Shown here: positions 10,668 to 21,662 of the stretch, in pieces
How the letters are laid out: every line of letters begins with the position of its first letter
Position numbering within the stretch: the stretch's first letter is position 1
DNA from: Bos javanicus
Taxonomy: Eukaryota; Chordata; Mammalia; Artiodactyla; Bovidae
DNA: 64,000 bases
Assembly (NCBI RefSeq): GCF_032452875.1
Contig: NC_083868.1
Location: 120,850,312 to 120,914,311 of the forward strand
Direction of reading: 5' to 3'
Notes under the pieces: model-generated
Database searches by the model: none
What the model saw: the letters and a program-made list of their open reading frames with translations, nothing else
Told to the model about the DNA's origin: nothing
Translations under genes and position numbers: made by a program

Positions 10668-12539
10668 GTTCCTGAATCTGAAATATATTTTTAGTTCATC
10701 CACTCAGTATATATTCAATTCAACCAGGATTCCAGCTTCCCTTCACCTGTCTGGAGAGATGCTGTGGTTGTGACCATGAGGGGTAGAGTTGATTAGCCAT
10801 GGATGACAGAGAGAAAGGGAACAAATAAATTTGTTCTTTGATGACCATCCTGATCCATCTATCTCCCATTTTCATGTTAAATAGATAGTAAATATCCTTA
10901 AGTTATTTTATTTGTGATTCCATTACTTGAGGCTCAATATACTTTGATATGAGGAAAGATGGTAAATTATATAATCAGTGGCAGTACTGTGTGATGTCTG
11001 CTAGAATAAGGGAAGTACAGGGTGCTTTGAGAGTCACTTAAGACCATCTGATCTAATCCTGTGTTTGGGTGTATGTGTACAGCGTAGAGATGATGGAGGG
11101 GAGCTCTCTCGAGCAAATAACATAAAATAGAAACTTGGACATTGGATTCATTTCTGTTCATATGTATTATTGTATTTGGAAAATAGTAAATTTTCTCTCT
11201 CCCAAGAACTTTTGTCCTCAGTAATTTACAAATGATTTGCAGTTTTGACGGGCAAATATTAGACCTAGTAGCCAAGCTCAAAAGGATGCGTATATTGCAA
11301 ACTCACATGAAAGTTTTGTTTTAATTTGATTTATGTTCTCACTTTCAATAGTTGGTCTCCATTTTCTTCCAAGCTTGATGATACAAAGTGTTATAATGAT
11401 AATTGGTTATTTGCTTCTGTTTTTCTTTTGTAAAATCTCCAGCTTTCTTTGGGTAATTTTTTTGTTGTTGAGCTGGAGTTAACAAAAAAAGGAAAACCTC
11501 TAAATTCATGAGTGATTTGTTAAAAAGATGAAACGTATTGAGCAATTCAGAATTTTACAAACGATGCCAACTGTAGGAAGACCACCTATTCCATGATCGT
11601 CAGTCCTCAGAGATGTTAAACACACTTACTCCCCAGCCTTAATTGCCTCAGGATGAGGCAATCCTGTGTGTCTGTTCAGAATCATTAATAACCTACTTTA
11701 CCTGATTGCAGCAAAGTGTGTGTGTGTGTGTGTGTAAGATTTGTCAAATGGTAAGTGTAAGGACTTTCTGCTCTGATAAACAACAAAATTGACCAAATTT
11801 AGCAGTAGGTCTTAGCAAAAGGCAATTTTTTTCTTTCATCTTCTATATAATTGGATGGCTAATGGTTTTTTAAAATTTAAAGCTGGATGATTTCTCTGGC
11901 ATGCTTGCTGGATTTTGATTAGAGCAAGTGAGGTCTGCTTCTGCTTTGTTTCTGGGGATTGTTCTCTGGGTGTCTTTTCTCCGGTGTTTGCATGATTCAC
12001 TACAGATGGACAGATGGCCATCTCTTTGTATGAGGAAGATGGTGTCCCGCTCTTGTATTCCATTTCTTCGATTATTTCTAGTATCCACCATTTGATTTTT
12101 GTATCTTTCAGCAAGTCACTTAGCCTCTCTGTGCTTCAGATTTGATTGTATTTGTGAAATGATAATGAGGAAGCTAATGAGATCGTGGGGTATATTTTCT
12201 GAGCAAATTGTTTTACAAAATCATTAAGTCTGCAAAATATCTGGAATTAGTACACATAGAGCAATGCTAGTTTGCTTTCCAACCATTTCTAGAGGGTGGG
12301 GAGCTTGCTGCTGTGGCTCTCGCAGGCCCAGCCATTTTATGCAGGTGATTTTCATTTTAGAATAATGTTAAGAACAACTTTAAAGTGGAAAAGCAAGTAC
12401 AGAATAATAACCTAAAGTGGCGTTTGTGTGGAAAAAAAAGGTCTGCTTTGTGATAATGGTGTGGGAGTGTGGAAATGAGATTTGTGAGCTGATGGAATGC
12501 ACAGAAGTTCAAGAGTGATTCTTACATTGTACCTTGTTT
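10668..12539. other. Unique sequence with a TG run
   Basis: A (TG)n run lies at about 11713-11735 and a MIR fragment at 12105-12230 (separate entry). The remainder is unremarkable AT-rich sequence. The 104-codon minus frame at 10967-11281 has no recognisable domain. Confidence 0.5.
12105..12230 (+). repeat. MIR fragment
   Basis: CAGCAAGTCACTTAGCCTCTCTGTGCTTCAG is the conserved MIR core. It is followed by degraded GTGAAATGATAATGAGG sequence. Confidence 0.7.
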
Positions 12540-12764
12540 TAGGGGCTTCCCAAGTGACCCAGTGGTAATGAATTCACCTACCAATGCAGGAGACACAAGA
12601 GTTGGGAGTTCGATCCCTCTGTCGGGAAGGTCTACTGGAGAAAGAAATGACAACTTGCTTCAGTATTCTTGCCTGGGAAATCCCATGGACAGAGGAGTTT
12701 ATGGGCTACAGTCCAGGGGGTCGTAAAGAGTTGGCCCTCTGAGCGACTGAGCATACATACACAC
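12540..12764 (+). mobile_element. Bov-tA SINE
   Basis: Head GGGCTTCCCAAGTGACCCAG with a B-box-like AGTTCGATCCC near 12607, then a BovA body ending GAGCGACTGAGCATACATAC. It is bounded by a 9-base duplication, ACCTTGTTT at 12531-12539 and 12765-12773. Confidence 0.92.
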
Positions 12765-13321
12765 ACCTTGTTTCAGAGACGCATAGCTACAGGTTCCTCC
12801 ACTGCTGTGTACTTGGAGACTTAAGAATTGGGCCTCTGTTACCCATGGCAGACGGCAGGGTTTTAATACATATTTAGTTTAAACCATAGAATCATGAAGA
12901 TAGGGTCTTCATAAATGAAAAAGAAGCAAAACAAATCCATGTGTTGTTAGGTGTCAAAATGAAAGCAAAAGCGCAGTTAGAATGCTTGGTCTAGTGACAG
13001 AGTGTTAATGTAGAAAAGTGGAAATGTGCCAAGAAAGAATAGGGTAGCCCATGAACTGTGATAATTCAGGAGAAAAGCAGAATTTAGATGTTGCAAAAAA
13101 GAATTTTAAGTGGTTTGTAAGAGACTCTAAGGCTAATACTGAAGGTACACTTTAAAGATATACTGAAGGTACACTTTAAAGATATACTGAAGACAGGAAA
13201 ATTACTGGAAAATCACTTAGATTCTTTATTTCAGAAGCAAAATCATGTGTAGAAAAAGACCAAAGTTATCTAATTCAACATGACCTTTTACGGTTTGCAA
13301 GGCTCACTGTGATCTACTGCT
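12765..13321. other. Unique sequence containing a 24-base tandem repeat
   Basis: No transposable element is visible. The short tandem repeat at 13136-13192 is entered separately. Confidence 0.5.
13136..13192. repeat. 24-base minisatellite, about 2.3 copies
   Basis: The unit GAAGGTACACTTTAAAGATA plus TACT is repeated exactly at 13141-13164 and 13165-13188. Partial units lie on either side. Two identical copies imply a recent duplication. Confidence 0.9.
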
Positions 13322-13545
13322 GCTCTAACACTTGCTGATTTGTGACCTTTTGAAAATTATAAGCTCCTCCTTGTGCCTCAGCTTTTCCCATAAGTAAAAT
13401 AGGGAAAATAATAGTATCTGTCTCCAAAAGTCTTTGTGAGGATGAGATGAAATTATACCTGAAGTGCACTTAAAAATGAGTGTAATAGTAAGCACTCATT
13501 TAAGGTGAGATGCTATTATTATTATTCTGATCACCACTACTATTA
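13322..13545 (+). repeat. MIR element
   Basis: MIR landmarks occur in order: CTTGCTGATTTGTGACCTTT, TGTGCCTCAGCTTTTCCCAT, AGTAAAATAGGGAAAATAAT, GTGAGGATGAGATGAAAT, GTAAGCACTCATTTAAG and an ATTATTATTATT end. It is a fairly long copy of this ancient SINE. Confidence 0.8.
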
Positions 13546-13562
13546 CTATCACTGTCATTGAG

Positions 13563-13808
13563 AGATGTTCTGAAAGCATGAACTTTGGGACCAGGTTTCC
13601 TGACTTTAAATCTTGGCTTCATGACTTGCTACTTGTGGGTTTTTGGTCAAGTTAATTATATCTCCAGATTTCTGTTTCCTCATCTGTAAAATGGGAAGGA
13701 TGGTACTTCCTTATAGAGGTAGTGTTGAGTATTAAATGAATGAATGTATATAAAGGATTTACACCTGCACTTGGCTCACAGAACATTGCCACTGTGATGA
13801 CTACTATT
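13563..13808 (+). repeat. Second MIR element, same orientation
   Basis: GACTTTAAATCTTGGCTTC, ATGACTTGCTACTTGTGG, TTCCTCATCTGTAAAATGGG and TTGAGTATTAAATGAATGAATG follow the MIR consensus order. It starts about 18 bases after the preceding MIR. The two are independent copies with different divergence, not a recent duplication. Confidence 0.8.
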
Positions 13809-13819
13809 TTTCTGCCCTC

Positions 13820-14466
13820 ATCTTATCCCAGCCTACCCGTCAGCCACCCTGGCTTGTAGTCTGTTTCTCAAGCACTTATGCTTCAAGTACCTTGCCTTTG
13901 AGGTATATTGTTCCTCATGCTCAGGTATTCTTCAGGTCAGTTACTGTCTCAGTTTTGTCCTAACATTTTCTTTTTATTTTTATAGTATTAAAAAAAATTA
14001 TTTCTTTATTTCTGGTTGCTCTTGGTCTTTGTTGCTGCATGTGGGCTTTCTCTAGTTGTGGCAAACAGGTGCTACTCTTTGTTGGGGTGCACTGGATTCT
14101 CACTGCAGTGGCTTCTCTTGTTGCAGAGCACAAACTCTAGGAACAAAGGCTTCAGTAGTTGCAGCACATGGGCTCAGTAGTTGTGGCTCATTGGATTTGT
14201 TGTTCCGTGGTGTGTGGAATCCTCCTATTCCAGAGGTTGAACCCGTGTTCCCCTGCACTGGCAGGTGGACTTTCATCCACTGTACCACCAGGGACGTCCC
14301 TAGCATTTTCTAAGTGACATCTTGTGTATGTCTTGCTTCCCTGTTTATTATCTGACTCTCCTCACTCTTAGGAAATACAAGCCTTATTTGTTTGCTACTA
14401 TGTCCCAGGGCCCAGATCAATATCTGGCAGATAGTAGGCATTCAAAAATAGTTGTCAAATGAAAGG
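13820..14466 (+). repeat. L2 LINE 3' end, split by a CHR SINE
   Basis: The left part, 13820-13971, matches the L2 3' region (CTTGCCTTTGAGGTATATTG followed by TTCTTCAGGTCAG). The right part, 14299-14466, continues it to the typical AGATAGTAGGCATTCAAAAA and TTGTCAAATGAAAG end. The interruption is the CHR SINE at 13972-14298. Confidence 0.7.
13972..14298 (-). mobile_element. Long CHR-type SINE inserted in L2
   Basis: A CHR element in reverse complement, long form: TTGCTGCATGTGGGCTTTCT, GTTGCAGAGCACAAACTCTA, GGGCTCAGTAGTTGTGGCTC, and the head with CCACTGTACCACCAGGGAC. Duplicated target CCTAACATTTTCT (13959-13971) and CCTAGCATTTTCT (14299-14311) flanks it with one mismatch. Confidence 0.88.
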
Positions 14467-14542
14467 GTACAACTGTGAGCATGTCTAAAGTGGGCTGCAG
14501 ATCAGTAAGGACCACTTTCCGTCCTTAAAGATAGTGTAAAAT
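14467..14542. other. Short unique spacer
   Basis: Nothing recognisable between the L2 end and the next SINE. Confidence 0.5.
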
Positions 14543-14763
14543 GAAAGCAAAGTTGAAAGTGTTAGTCGCTCAGTTGTGTTTAACTCTTTGCAACCCCATG
14601 GACTGGTGCCTACCAGGCTCCTCTGTCCATGGACTTCTCCAGGCAAGAATGTTAAGGTGGGTAGCCATTCCCTTCTCTAGGGTATCTTCCCAATCCCGGG
14701 ATTGAACCCAGGTGTCCCACATTGCAGGCAGATTCTTTACTGTCTGAGCTACCAAGGAAAACC
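14543..14763 (-). mobile_element. Bov-tA SINE
   Basis: Complete reverse-complement Bov-tA. It runs from GTGTTAGTCGCTCAGTTGTG at 14559, with a short AAAGTTGAAA lead, through GGGATTGAACCCAGG (B box) to the head end TGTCTGAGCTACCAAGGAAA. Confidence 0.92.
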
Positions 14764-14935
14764 CAGACTAGGGGTAATCAAATGTAATACAGGTGGGTGA
14801 CTTGATAATATTGGATCCAGTGTTGGTGACTCTGTTGAAACAAAGAAACTTTGAGAAACAAGGATTTCTGTTAGTAGTCATGTCAAGATAGCAAGCAGAA
14901 ACTGGGGTCTTCCAGGATAAACCTTATTTGTGAAC

Positions 14936-15112
14936 TAGCAGCATTAGAATTGCAAGTGGAGATGGATACATAAAATTCAGATTCCTGGGTCTCACCCCAG
15001 CTCCACAGCATCAGAACCTTTGGTAAAAGAGCCCCAGCATTTATATATTAGGAAGTACCCTGGGTGATTCTAACATTTGCTGAACATGCCAGAGGTGGGG
15101 AACCACTGGGGC
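14936..15112 (-). repeat. MER5A-like hAT-Charlie DNA transposon relic
   Basis: CTAGCAGCATTAGAATTG, TGGGTCTCACCCCAG, CAGCATCAGAACCTTTGG, GGGTGATTCTAACATTTGC and the terminal GGGGAACCACTG follow the reversed order of the non-autonomous MER5A element. About 175 bases, nearly full length, with many old substitutions. Confidence 0.72.
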
Positions 15113-16832
15113 TGAAGATTAGAACATCCTCCTTCGAGGGCTTTGTTGTCAACCCAGGAGGCTTCCCTAAAGGTGTTAAATACTTATTAACACTGTTGTG
15201 TGGGAGCTGGAGTGGCGGGCTTGCTGTGTGGGAGCCAAGCGCTCATTAGCACTTGTATGGGAACCTCTGGCCGGTCTTGAGAGTTAATTTCTTGGCAAAC
15301 AATGCGAGTCTTCATGAAGCACTTCTGCAGAGTGAGGACAAATTTGGGGTAATGTAGTGCAAATTGTAGGAAGTGAGTACATTAGCACGAAAGAGGTTTA
15401 ATAAGTCTGGAAAAGAGATTTAGTATGTCTGGCAAATGATGTAAATTTTGAGGGAAAAAAAAAAAGATGAATTATGATGGTAACATAAAGGCTAATCTCT
15501 TATAGTTGAACCTCTTTTTTTTAAAAAAATGCTTTTGAGAGAATGTACTGAAGTTTATAGATCAGATTAATGTCTGTAAAATATTAAGTGTTTCGTGGAT
15601 TTTTGTCACAAGTATCTTTATGTTGGTGGTGTGCACAGTATTTTCTGATTCTAGGTAGTAGCAGTAAAGTAAACAAAGCCTTTACCATTTTTGACTTTTT
15701 AAGTTCTCGCTTCTGTCAAGAATTCTGCTTCTTGTCTATTTCGTCTCTCTACAGTGGGAGTGAAGCTTAATTGCCCTTTTGGGGTCTCCTCATGCCATCA
15801 CCAATCTTATCTATTTTCTATCCTTTTCTAACCTCTTAAATTCATTTCTCTTTTGAGCATTCCTGATGCAGAGAGCTCATGTATCAATGTATACCTTCAT
15901 CAACTTAAGTTTTTACAGACAAACATATAGGCTTGGTTTTTAACAGTCTCAGCAGCAAGTCTTCATTGAAACTGTTAAATAGCTCATTGATGCTTTAAAC
16001 AAAAATCATTACACAATAGATGTCATTTTTTTTTGTGTGTAGAAATATATATCTACACACACACACATATATATGAAATGTTCTTTACATACCTAGGTTT
16101 ATCCTTAGTTCCTATGAGGTAATGAAATGAAATAGATTAAAAAAGTGTTCTTCAGAGGTCTTCATTTGAAATACTATGAAAATTAAGAATTCATCTTTAG
16201 GCATGTTAAAACAAAGTCCGAAAAGTGTCTTCCTCTCATTGATTCCTTTCAGTTTGTACATTTTATTTCTCATTAAATAAACTGAACAATGGGATTTGGG
16301 AACCACTTCAAGGATCAGAATTTTAAAGATAGAGGTGAGAGGTTGTAGTCATGACTATTTCCAACGCCAGGAATAAGAATAGTGTGGATGGAGGTCATGA
16401 AAATGGTTCACATAAATATTTACATGTTAGGATAATAATAATGATGATGATGGTAACAGTAATAAAATTGGAAACTGGGTGTATGTGACTTTAAAAGTTT
16501 TGGCTTGTGGCCAGCCTTTCACCAGTAGGCTGACTACCTTGGGTAGTAATTGGCAACTTCTTTCCAGGTTTTTCTGTTGATGTAATTTCAGACAGCAGGG
16601 AGTGACTTCTCTGTATTCAGAACACCTAACAATCCCTGCTCAAAACATATTCTTGCCTCCTTAAGCTTACCTAGAAAGACCGTTTCTCTGAAATTTCCTC
16701 TAGAGACATGGAGCTATCTTAGTCGCTCCCAACATTAGCTAAGTATTTAAAATATTACATATTATAATATTTAACTAGCTGTGTTTCAGGGTTGTGTCTA
16801 CCCCAGTAAATAAGCATCAGCATACAAAAACA
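15113..16832. other. Unique AT-rich sequence with small microsatellites
   Basis: A mixed TA/CA run lies near 16046-16074 and an (AAT)/(ATG) trinucleotide run near 16431-16452. No transposable element or gene is visible. Confidence 0.5.
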
Positions 16833-17040
16833 GGGCTTCCCTGGTGGCTCAGACAGTAAAGAATCTGCCTGCATTGCAGGAAAACTGGGTTTGAGCCCTG
16901 GGTTGGGAAGATCCCCTGGAGGAGGGCGTGGCAAACTCACTCCAGTATTCTTGCCTGGAGAACCCCATGGACAGAGGAGCCTGGCGGGTTACAGTCCATG
17001 TGGTCACAAAGAGTCGTACATGACTGAGCAGCTAAGCACA
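16833..17040 (+). mobile_element. Bov-tA SINE
   Basis: Head GGGCTTCCCTGGTGGCTCAG, B-box-like GGGTTTGAGCCC near 16888, then the body with GGAGGAGGGCGTGGC and GAGGAGCCTGGCGGGTTACA, ending ACATGACTGAGCAGCTAAG. Confidence 0.93.
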
Positions 17041-17692
17041 CGTACAAAGACAATCCATTATTGTATTTATCAAAAACAAACTAAGTTGAAAATAAACTTC
17101 TGTTTCTCAGAGAAACATTAGCTTCCCGAAGATGGGCATGTTTGCTCTGGGAATGAATACCTTCAGTCTAGTAATATCTTCAGTTTCTAGAGCCAAGCTC
17201 TTGTTGAGATGCTGGTTCTATTTAAGAAAAGTTGCTTTTAACCTGTAATATGGGTCTCTCGCCTTCTTTCCTCATCACCTTTCAATTTACTCCAGTCAAC
17301 TGTGACCGTCTTTAGGTTTTAGTTTTGGAACTGTACTCTGGGTATGTTAAAAGTGTAACTTCTGCCATAATTCAAAGTGTACACATGAGGTTGCCAAAGG
17401 CCCCTGGAGCAGAAAAATACACATTTAGTAAAATCAAATTGAGCACCATCTTTCCTGGTAATCTTTGTGGCTGTAATTGAGGTCATTTCTTTGTATAGAT
17501 TTTCCTCTTAGACACAACCTGGAGTTCAGTTTTTAGTATGACATTAAAATTATATATCAACTAGTAATTTTTCATTTATGATATAAATTCCCATGAACCC
17601 TTCAACAAAAAGAGGATGCTAATCTTTAGGATTTTGTCCCAGTTTCAGATTGATAATTACCAAACCACCTTGTACAAAATCCCTATTATTCA
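17041..17692. other. Unique sequence
   Basis: No repeat or gene recognised. The stretch near 17400-17510 is moderately GC-balanced and could be conserved, but nothing in it can be named. Confidence 0.45.
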
Positions 17693-17842
17693 GAGGATGA
17701 GATGGTTGGATGACACCACTGACTCAATGGACATGAGTTTGAGCAAATTCTGGGAGATAGTGAAGGACAGGGAAGCCTGGTGTGCTGCAGTCCATGTGGT
17801 CATGAAGTCAGATACGACTTAGTGACTGAACAAACAAATGAT
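17693..17842 (+). mobile_element. BovB LINE 3' fragment
   Basis: AGGATGAGATGGTTGGATGA, ACTCAATGGACATGAGTTTG, GACAGGGAAGCCTGGTGTGC and the final GACTTAGTGACTGAACAAAC are the last 150 bases of BovB. It is a heavily 5'-truncated insertion. Confidence 0.88.
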
Positions 17843-20636
17843 TATAATTTCTCCCTTCAAGCCACTTTCTCTTCTATAAATGGGCAGAAATCACTTAAAA
17901 GTTTTATGGTTTGAATTTCAGTCATGTAAAAGTACAGTCTAATATTTTTATAGTTAAACATACAAAGAAAAGTGAAAAATTTCTTGATACATGTATTGAT
18001 TTCGCTATTCAAATAGTATATCTAGACTGGGTTTAATTCATAAAATGTTTCTCATGTTCTTTCTGACTTAAACAGGACAAGGCCAAAATAAAAACCACAA
18101 AAAAATAACTTTCTGCATATCCCATCCCTGGGTGGCTATTTCTACTTTGAATGCAATGCAATAAAATAGAATTATAAAGAGAACAGGAATTAAAGGTTCA
18201 CTTCAGAAGAGTTCTAAATTCTGCAAATTTTATGTTTAAAATATGATATTTCTCTATATAGAGAAATTTTCATTTTTGTATTTAAAAATATATTTGACAT
18301 TTTTCTTAGAATTTAAAATCATATAGTGTTTGATATGCTTTATTTTCCACTAATGTGTGTACAGTTCCTATATTTCCACTGATTTGTCCTGGTCAATCAA
18401 AAAAGAATTTCAGAGTCATGTAGTATAGTAATCAAATTATTGAGACTTTCCTAAAAATAGTTTAAAAGCAATTTAGAAAATAATAGAGTGTATGCTGTTC
18501 ACTCTGGGTAGAGTGCTAGAAATAATGAGTCTCAGAAAATAATATCAGCACATTAGATATTCAAGAGAATGGAGATGCAATGCTTGGAAAAAATATAATG
18601 CAAAAAACAAGCACCACAAAGATGTAAAGAATAATGAAGACCAATTTAGACAAAGGACATTAGCTATAATGTTTATTGTGACAAAAACAACATGACAAAG
18701 CTATGACTTTTGGCCTTCTGTTGGAAAAAAGTTAGCAGCAACTTAAATATTGGGAACATATGTAATTGAGAGAAATAAAAATTCCTTCATGTAAATTGGA
18801 AAAAGAGTACAGGGCTACAGGCATCAACTAAAAAGAGATAATAAGGATGACATGGGAGTGGAATGCAAATATAATGGATTTTAAAAAGATATTGCTGTTT
18901 ATTTGTATTAATTTCTATCAGCTAGCTTTTTCAAAAATAGAAGGCTTTCTAAATAGAATCTAAAATAGAAGTCTTTCTATAACAGGAGAGAGATTTTATT
19001 TTATATTGTATTATGCTATAATTGGATAGGATTCAAACAGATTTTCCAATTAGCTAACTTCTGTTCAGGGTATACACTAAATCCTTCTTTATGTACATTT
19101 GAACTGGGAAGAAAAGCTAAACTCCTTTTCCTAGCTTTTAAAAAATAAAAATTCTGAAGCAAAAGTAGGTTAAAAGGATTTCAGAGAAGGAGAGAAAGAC
19201 ACATATTGAACTCTAATGGGCCACACAGCATCATGCAATTTTAGAATTTATGGTAGAAAACTAGATTTTGATTGAACAGGTGAGCGGGGAGGGAGATTGT
19301 CAGGTAGATGTGAAGTACAAGAGGAGAGAGATGCTCAGGGCTGAGAAAAACAAAAAGAGGCTGACAAAGAGAAAACTGAAGAAGAAGAAAAAAAGACAGG
19401 ATGAAGATGGGGAAAAGAAAATGCTCAAAATAATTCAAGCTCAAACAAACAAACAAAACCCTATCTCAGTATTACATAAATTGTTTACTTAACTGGCATC
19501 AGCAAACGGACCCTGTTATGTCTGTATCTTCTGGCACATACCAGATCATCTGATGCTTCATAGAGAAGAAACTGAAAAAGCAAACTTTGTGATTTACTTG
19601 CAGTGGCTGAGAAGCGCTAAGGGTCCTGGCACGATTTGGTGCCTGTCACCCTTCCCCATCAGCCTGCAGCTGGGTCATGTTGTCTCTGCACATCTGTCCA
19701 GCGTCCAGTGTCTTGTTAGGTTCCAGCTGTATTTAGTTATTGGAGCATGACAAACTCCTATTAAGGCTCTTACACTTGTAATTAAAAATGGATTGTCTAG
19801 AGAACACTCTAAGGGCTCTGTGGAAAAACTCTTAACTCCATTTACTAAATATGAAATCAAACATGGCAATTAATTATAGACTGTGTCAGGGCAATCCTTT
19901 CTCTGACTACACTTTCCGTTCTTGCCTAGGGAGTGGGTGAATGTTTTCTGACGATGGCTAGGTCGTTGCCTTCTGCTCTCTCCATCAGCTGTTTTCATAT
20001 CCTTTCTGTTCCTTTGGTCCCCATCTACCTGGCTAAGGTGTCTGAGGCTCGGTTTTGTAGCCTTGCACTCATTTAGATGAATGTTCAGTACGTGAGACTT
20101 TGTTACTCTCAGTAAAAGCTTTACAAGTAAGTCTGCCTGCCTCGCCTCTCCTTGGTTGGAAAATGGGTTCATTCCACTTTACAGAATTTCTCTCCTGCCC
20201 TTGTCGCTCTGGCATTTCCTGCCCTGCTGTTGTCCAGGCTGTTCCAGTTTCTCCTACCACCCTCTCACCTTGGGTTTCCCATGGAATTGGGCCAATCTTT
20301 CAGTGTTTATCTCTGTTTGGTGACCCATGGTAGGTACTCTCTCTTCACTTAGTATTTCCCCATAGTTAGGGAAGTGAGGCTTTTACATCATGGTAGTGGT
20401 GGGCGGTGAGGTCCAAGCTCTATGATCATTTCCCTTTAAAAAGGGTACATCTCAGGTCATCTGGCTGACCAGGAGGTTAGTTGCCCCTCACTTTGATTTT
20501 ACTGGCCATTTCTGTCTGGGTTTCCCTCTTTCTTTCAGGGCAAAGTCTATTACCATTCCTTTGGAGGTGAAACTAAGAAGTTATATCTGTCTCTCTGGCC
20601 CATGAAGATAAATAAGTACTGTCTCAATGGTGCTTT
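17843..20636. other. Unique AT-rich sequence with a palindrome and a purine-rich tract
   Basis: A perfect 20-base palindrome centred on CTATATAG lies at 18248-18267. A strongly purine-biased stretch lies at about 19268-19425, with G/A on the plus strand. No transposable element is visible until the MIR at 20.64 kb. The 100-codon minus frame at 19870-20172 and frames near 20100-20350 have no recognisable domain. Confidence 0.5.
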
Positions 20637-20790
20637 TGCTTACTGAATGTATGACCTAGGGTAAGGTACTTAACTGCTCTGTGTTTCAAATGTATGGCGT
20701 ATTTGTAATATAAGAGTAATGATTCAGTATTACATGGGTAATGATTCCATCTATTGCACAAAGTTAAAATGAGCCTTATAAGGAGGAGTG
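20637..20790 (+). repeat. MIR fragment
   Basis: CTTACTGAATGTATGACCTA and GGGTAAGGTACTTAACTGCT, then CTGTGTTTCAAATG, match the MIR core. The 3' half is degraded. Confidence 0.62.
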
Positions 20791-20812
20791 AGGATGAGTG
20801 TCTTATACTCTT

Positions 20813-21652
20813 CAGTTCAGTTCAGTCACTCAGTTGTGTCTGACTCTTTGTGACCCCATGAACTACAGCACGTCAGGCCTCCCTGTCCATCACCAACTTC
20901 CAGAATTCACCCAAACTCATGTCCATTGAGTCAGTGATGCCATCCAACCATCTCAACCTCTGTCATCCCCTTTTCCTCCTGCCCTCATTCCCTCCCAGCA
21001 TCAGGGTCTTTTCAAATGTCAGCTCTTCGCATCAGGTGCCAAAATATTGGAGTTTCAGCTTCAAAATCGGTCCTTCCAAATGAATACCCAGGACTGATCT
21101 TTTTTTGGATGGACTGGTTGGATCTCCTTGCGGTCCAAGGGACTCTCAAGAGTCTTCTCCAACACCACAGTTCAAAAGCATCAATTCTTTGGTGCTCAGC
21201 TTTCTTTACGGTCCAACTCTCACATCTATACATGACTACTGGAAAAACCATAGCCTTGACTAGATGGACCTTTGTTGGCAAAGTAATGTCTTTGCTTTTT
21301 AATATGCTGTCTAGGTTGGTTATAATTTTCCTTCCAAGGAGTAAGCGTCTTTTAATTTCATGGCTGCAGTCACCATCTGCAGTGATTTTGGAGCCCAGAA
21401 ATATAAAGTCAGCCACTGTTTCCACTGTTTCCCCATCTATTAGCCATGAAGTAATGGGACTGGATGCCATGATCTTAGTTTGCTGAATGTTGAGCTTTAA
21501 GCCAACTTTTTCACCCTCCTCTTTCACTTTCATCAAGAGGCTCTTTAGTTCTTCTTCACTTTCTGAGGTTATTGATATTTCTCCCAGCAATCTTGATTCC
21601 ACCTTGTGCTTCTTCCAGCCCAGTGTTTCTCATGATATACTCTGTATATAAG
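20813..21652 (-). mobile_element. BovB LINE, 5'-truncated, 840 bases
   Basis: Reverse-complement BovB from its TTCAGTTCAG 3' tail (left) up to the palm region of the reverse transcriptase (right). A 10-base target duplication, TTATACTCTT at 20803-20812 and 21653-21662, bounds it. It carries an internal 29-base deletion described in the pseudogene entry. BovB is an RTE-type non-LTR retrotransposon. Confidence 0.95.
21012..21602 (-). pseudogene. BovB reverse transcriptase C-terminal fragment, YADD motif deleted
   Basis: An uninterrupted 196-codon frame covers the BovB reverse transcriptase thumb and C-terminal region. Landmarks are EELKSLLMKVKEEGEKVGLK near residues 17-36, ETVADFIFLGSKI near 59-73, LGRKIITNLDSI near 88-99 and FELWCWRRLLRVPWTARRSN near 143-162. 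Compared with the copy at 58.38 kb, 29 bases between the INNL and SEEEL codons are absent at about 21563-21566. This removes the catalytic YADD codons and shifts the frame. The upstream RT and the endonuclease are also missing, so the open frame is a chance remainder and not a functional gene. Confidence 0.9.
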
Positions 21653-21662
21653 TTATACTCTT

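Noticed and set aside
19268..19492. Lysine/glutamate-rich 74-codon frame as a small basic protein.
   Set aside because: It is the translation of a purine-biased low-complexity tract.
20813..21652. A host reverse transcriptase gene or a novel defence-type RT, suggested by a clean 196-codon frame.
   Set aside because: The DNA is an ordinary BovB 3' end with target duplications and a deleted catalytic motif.
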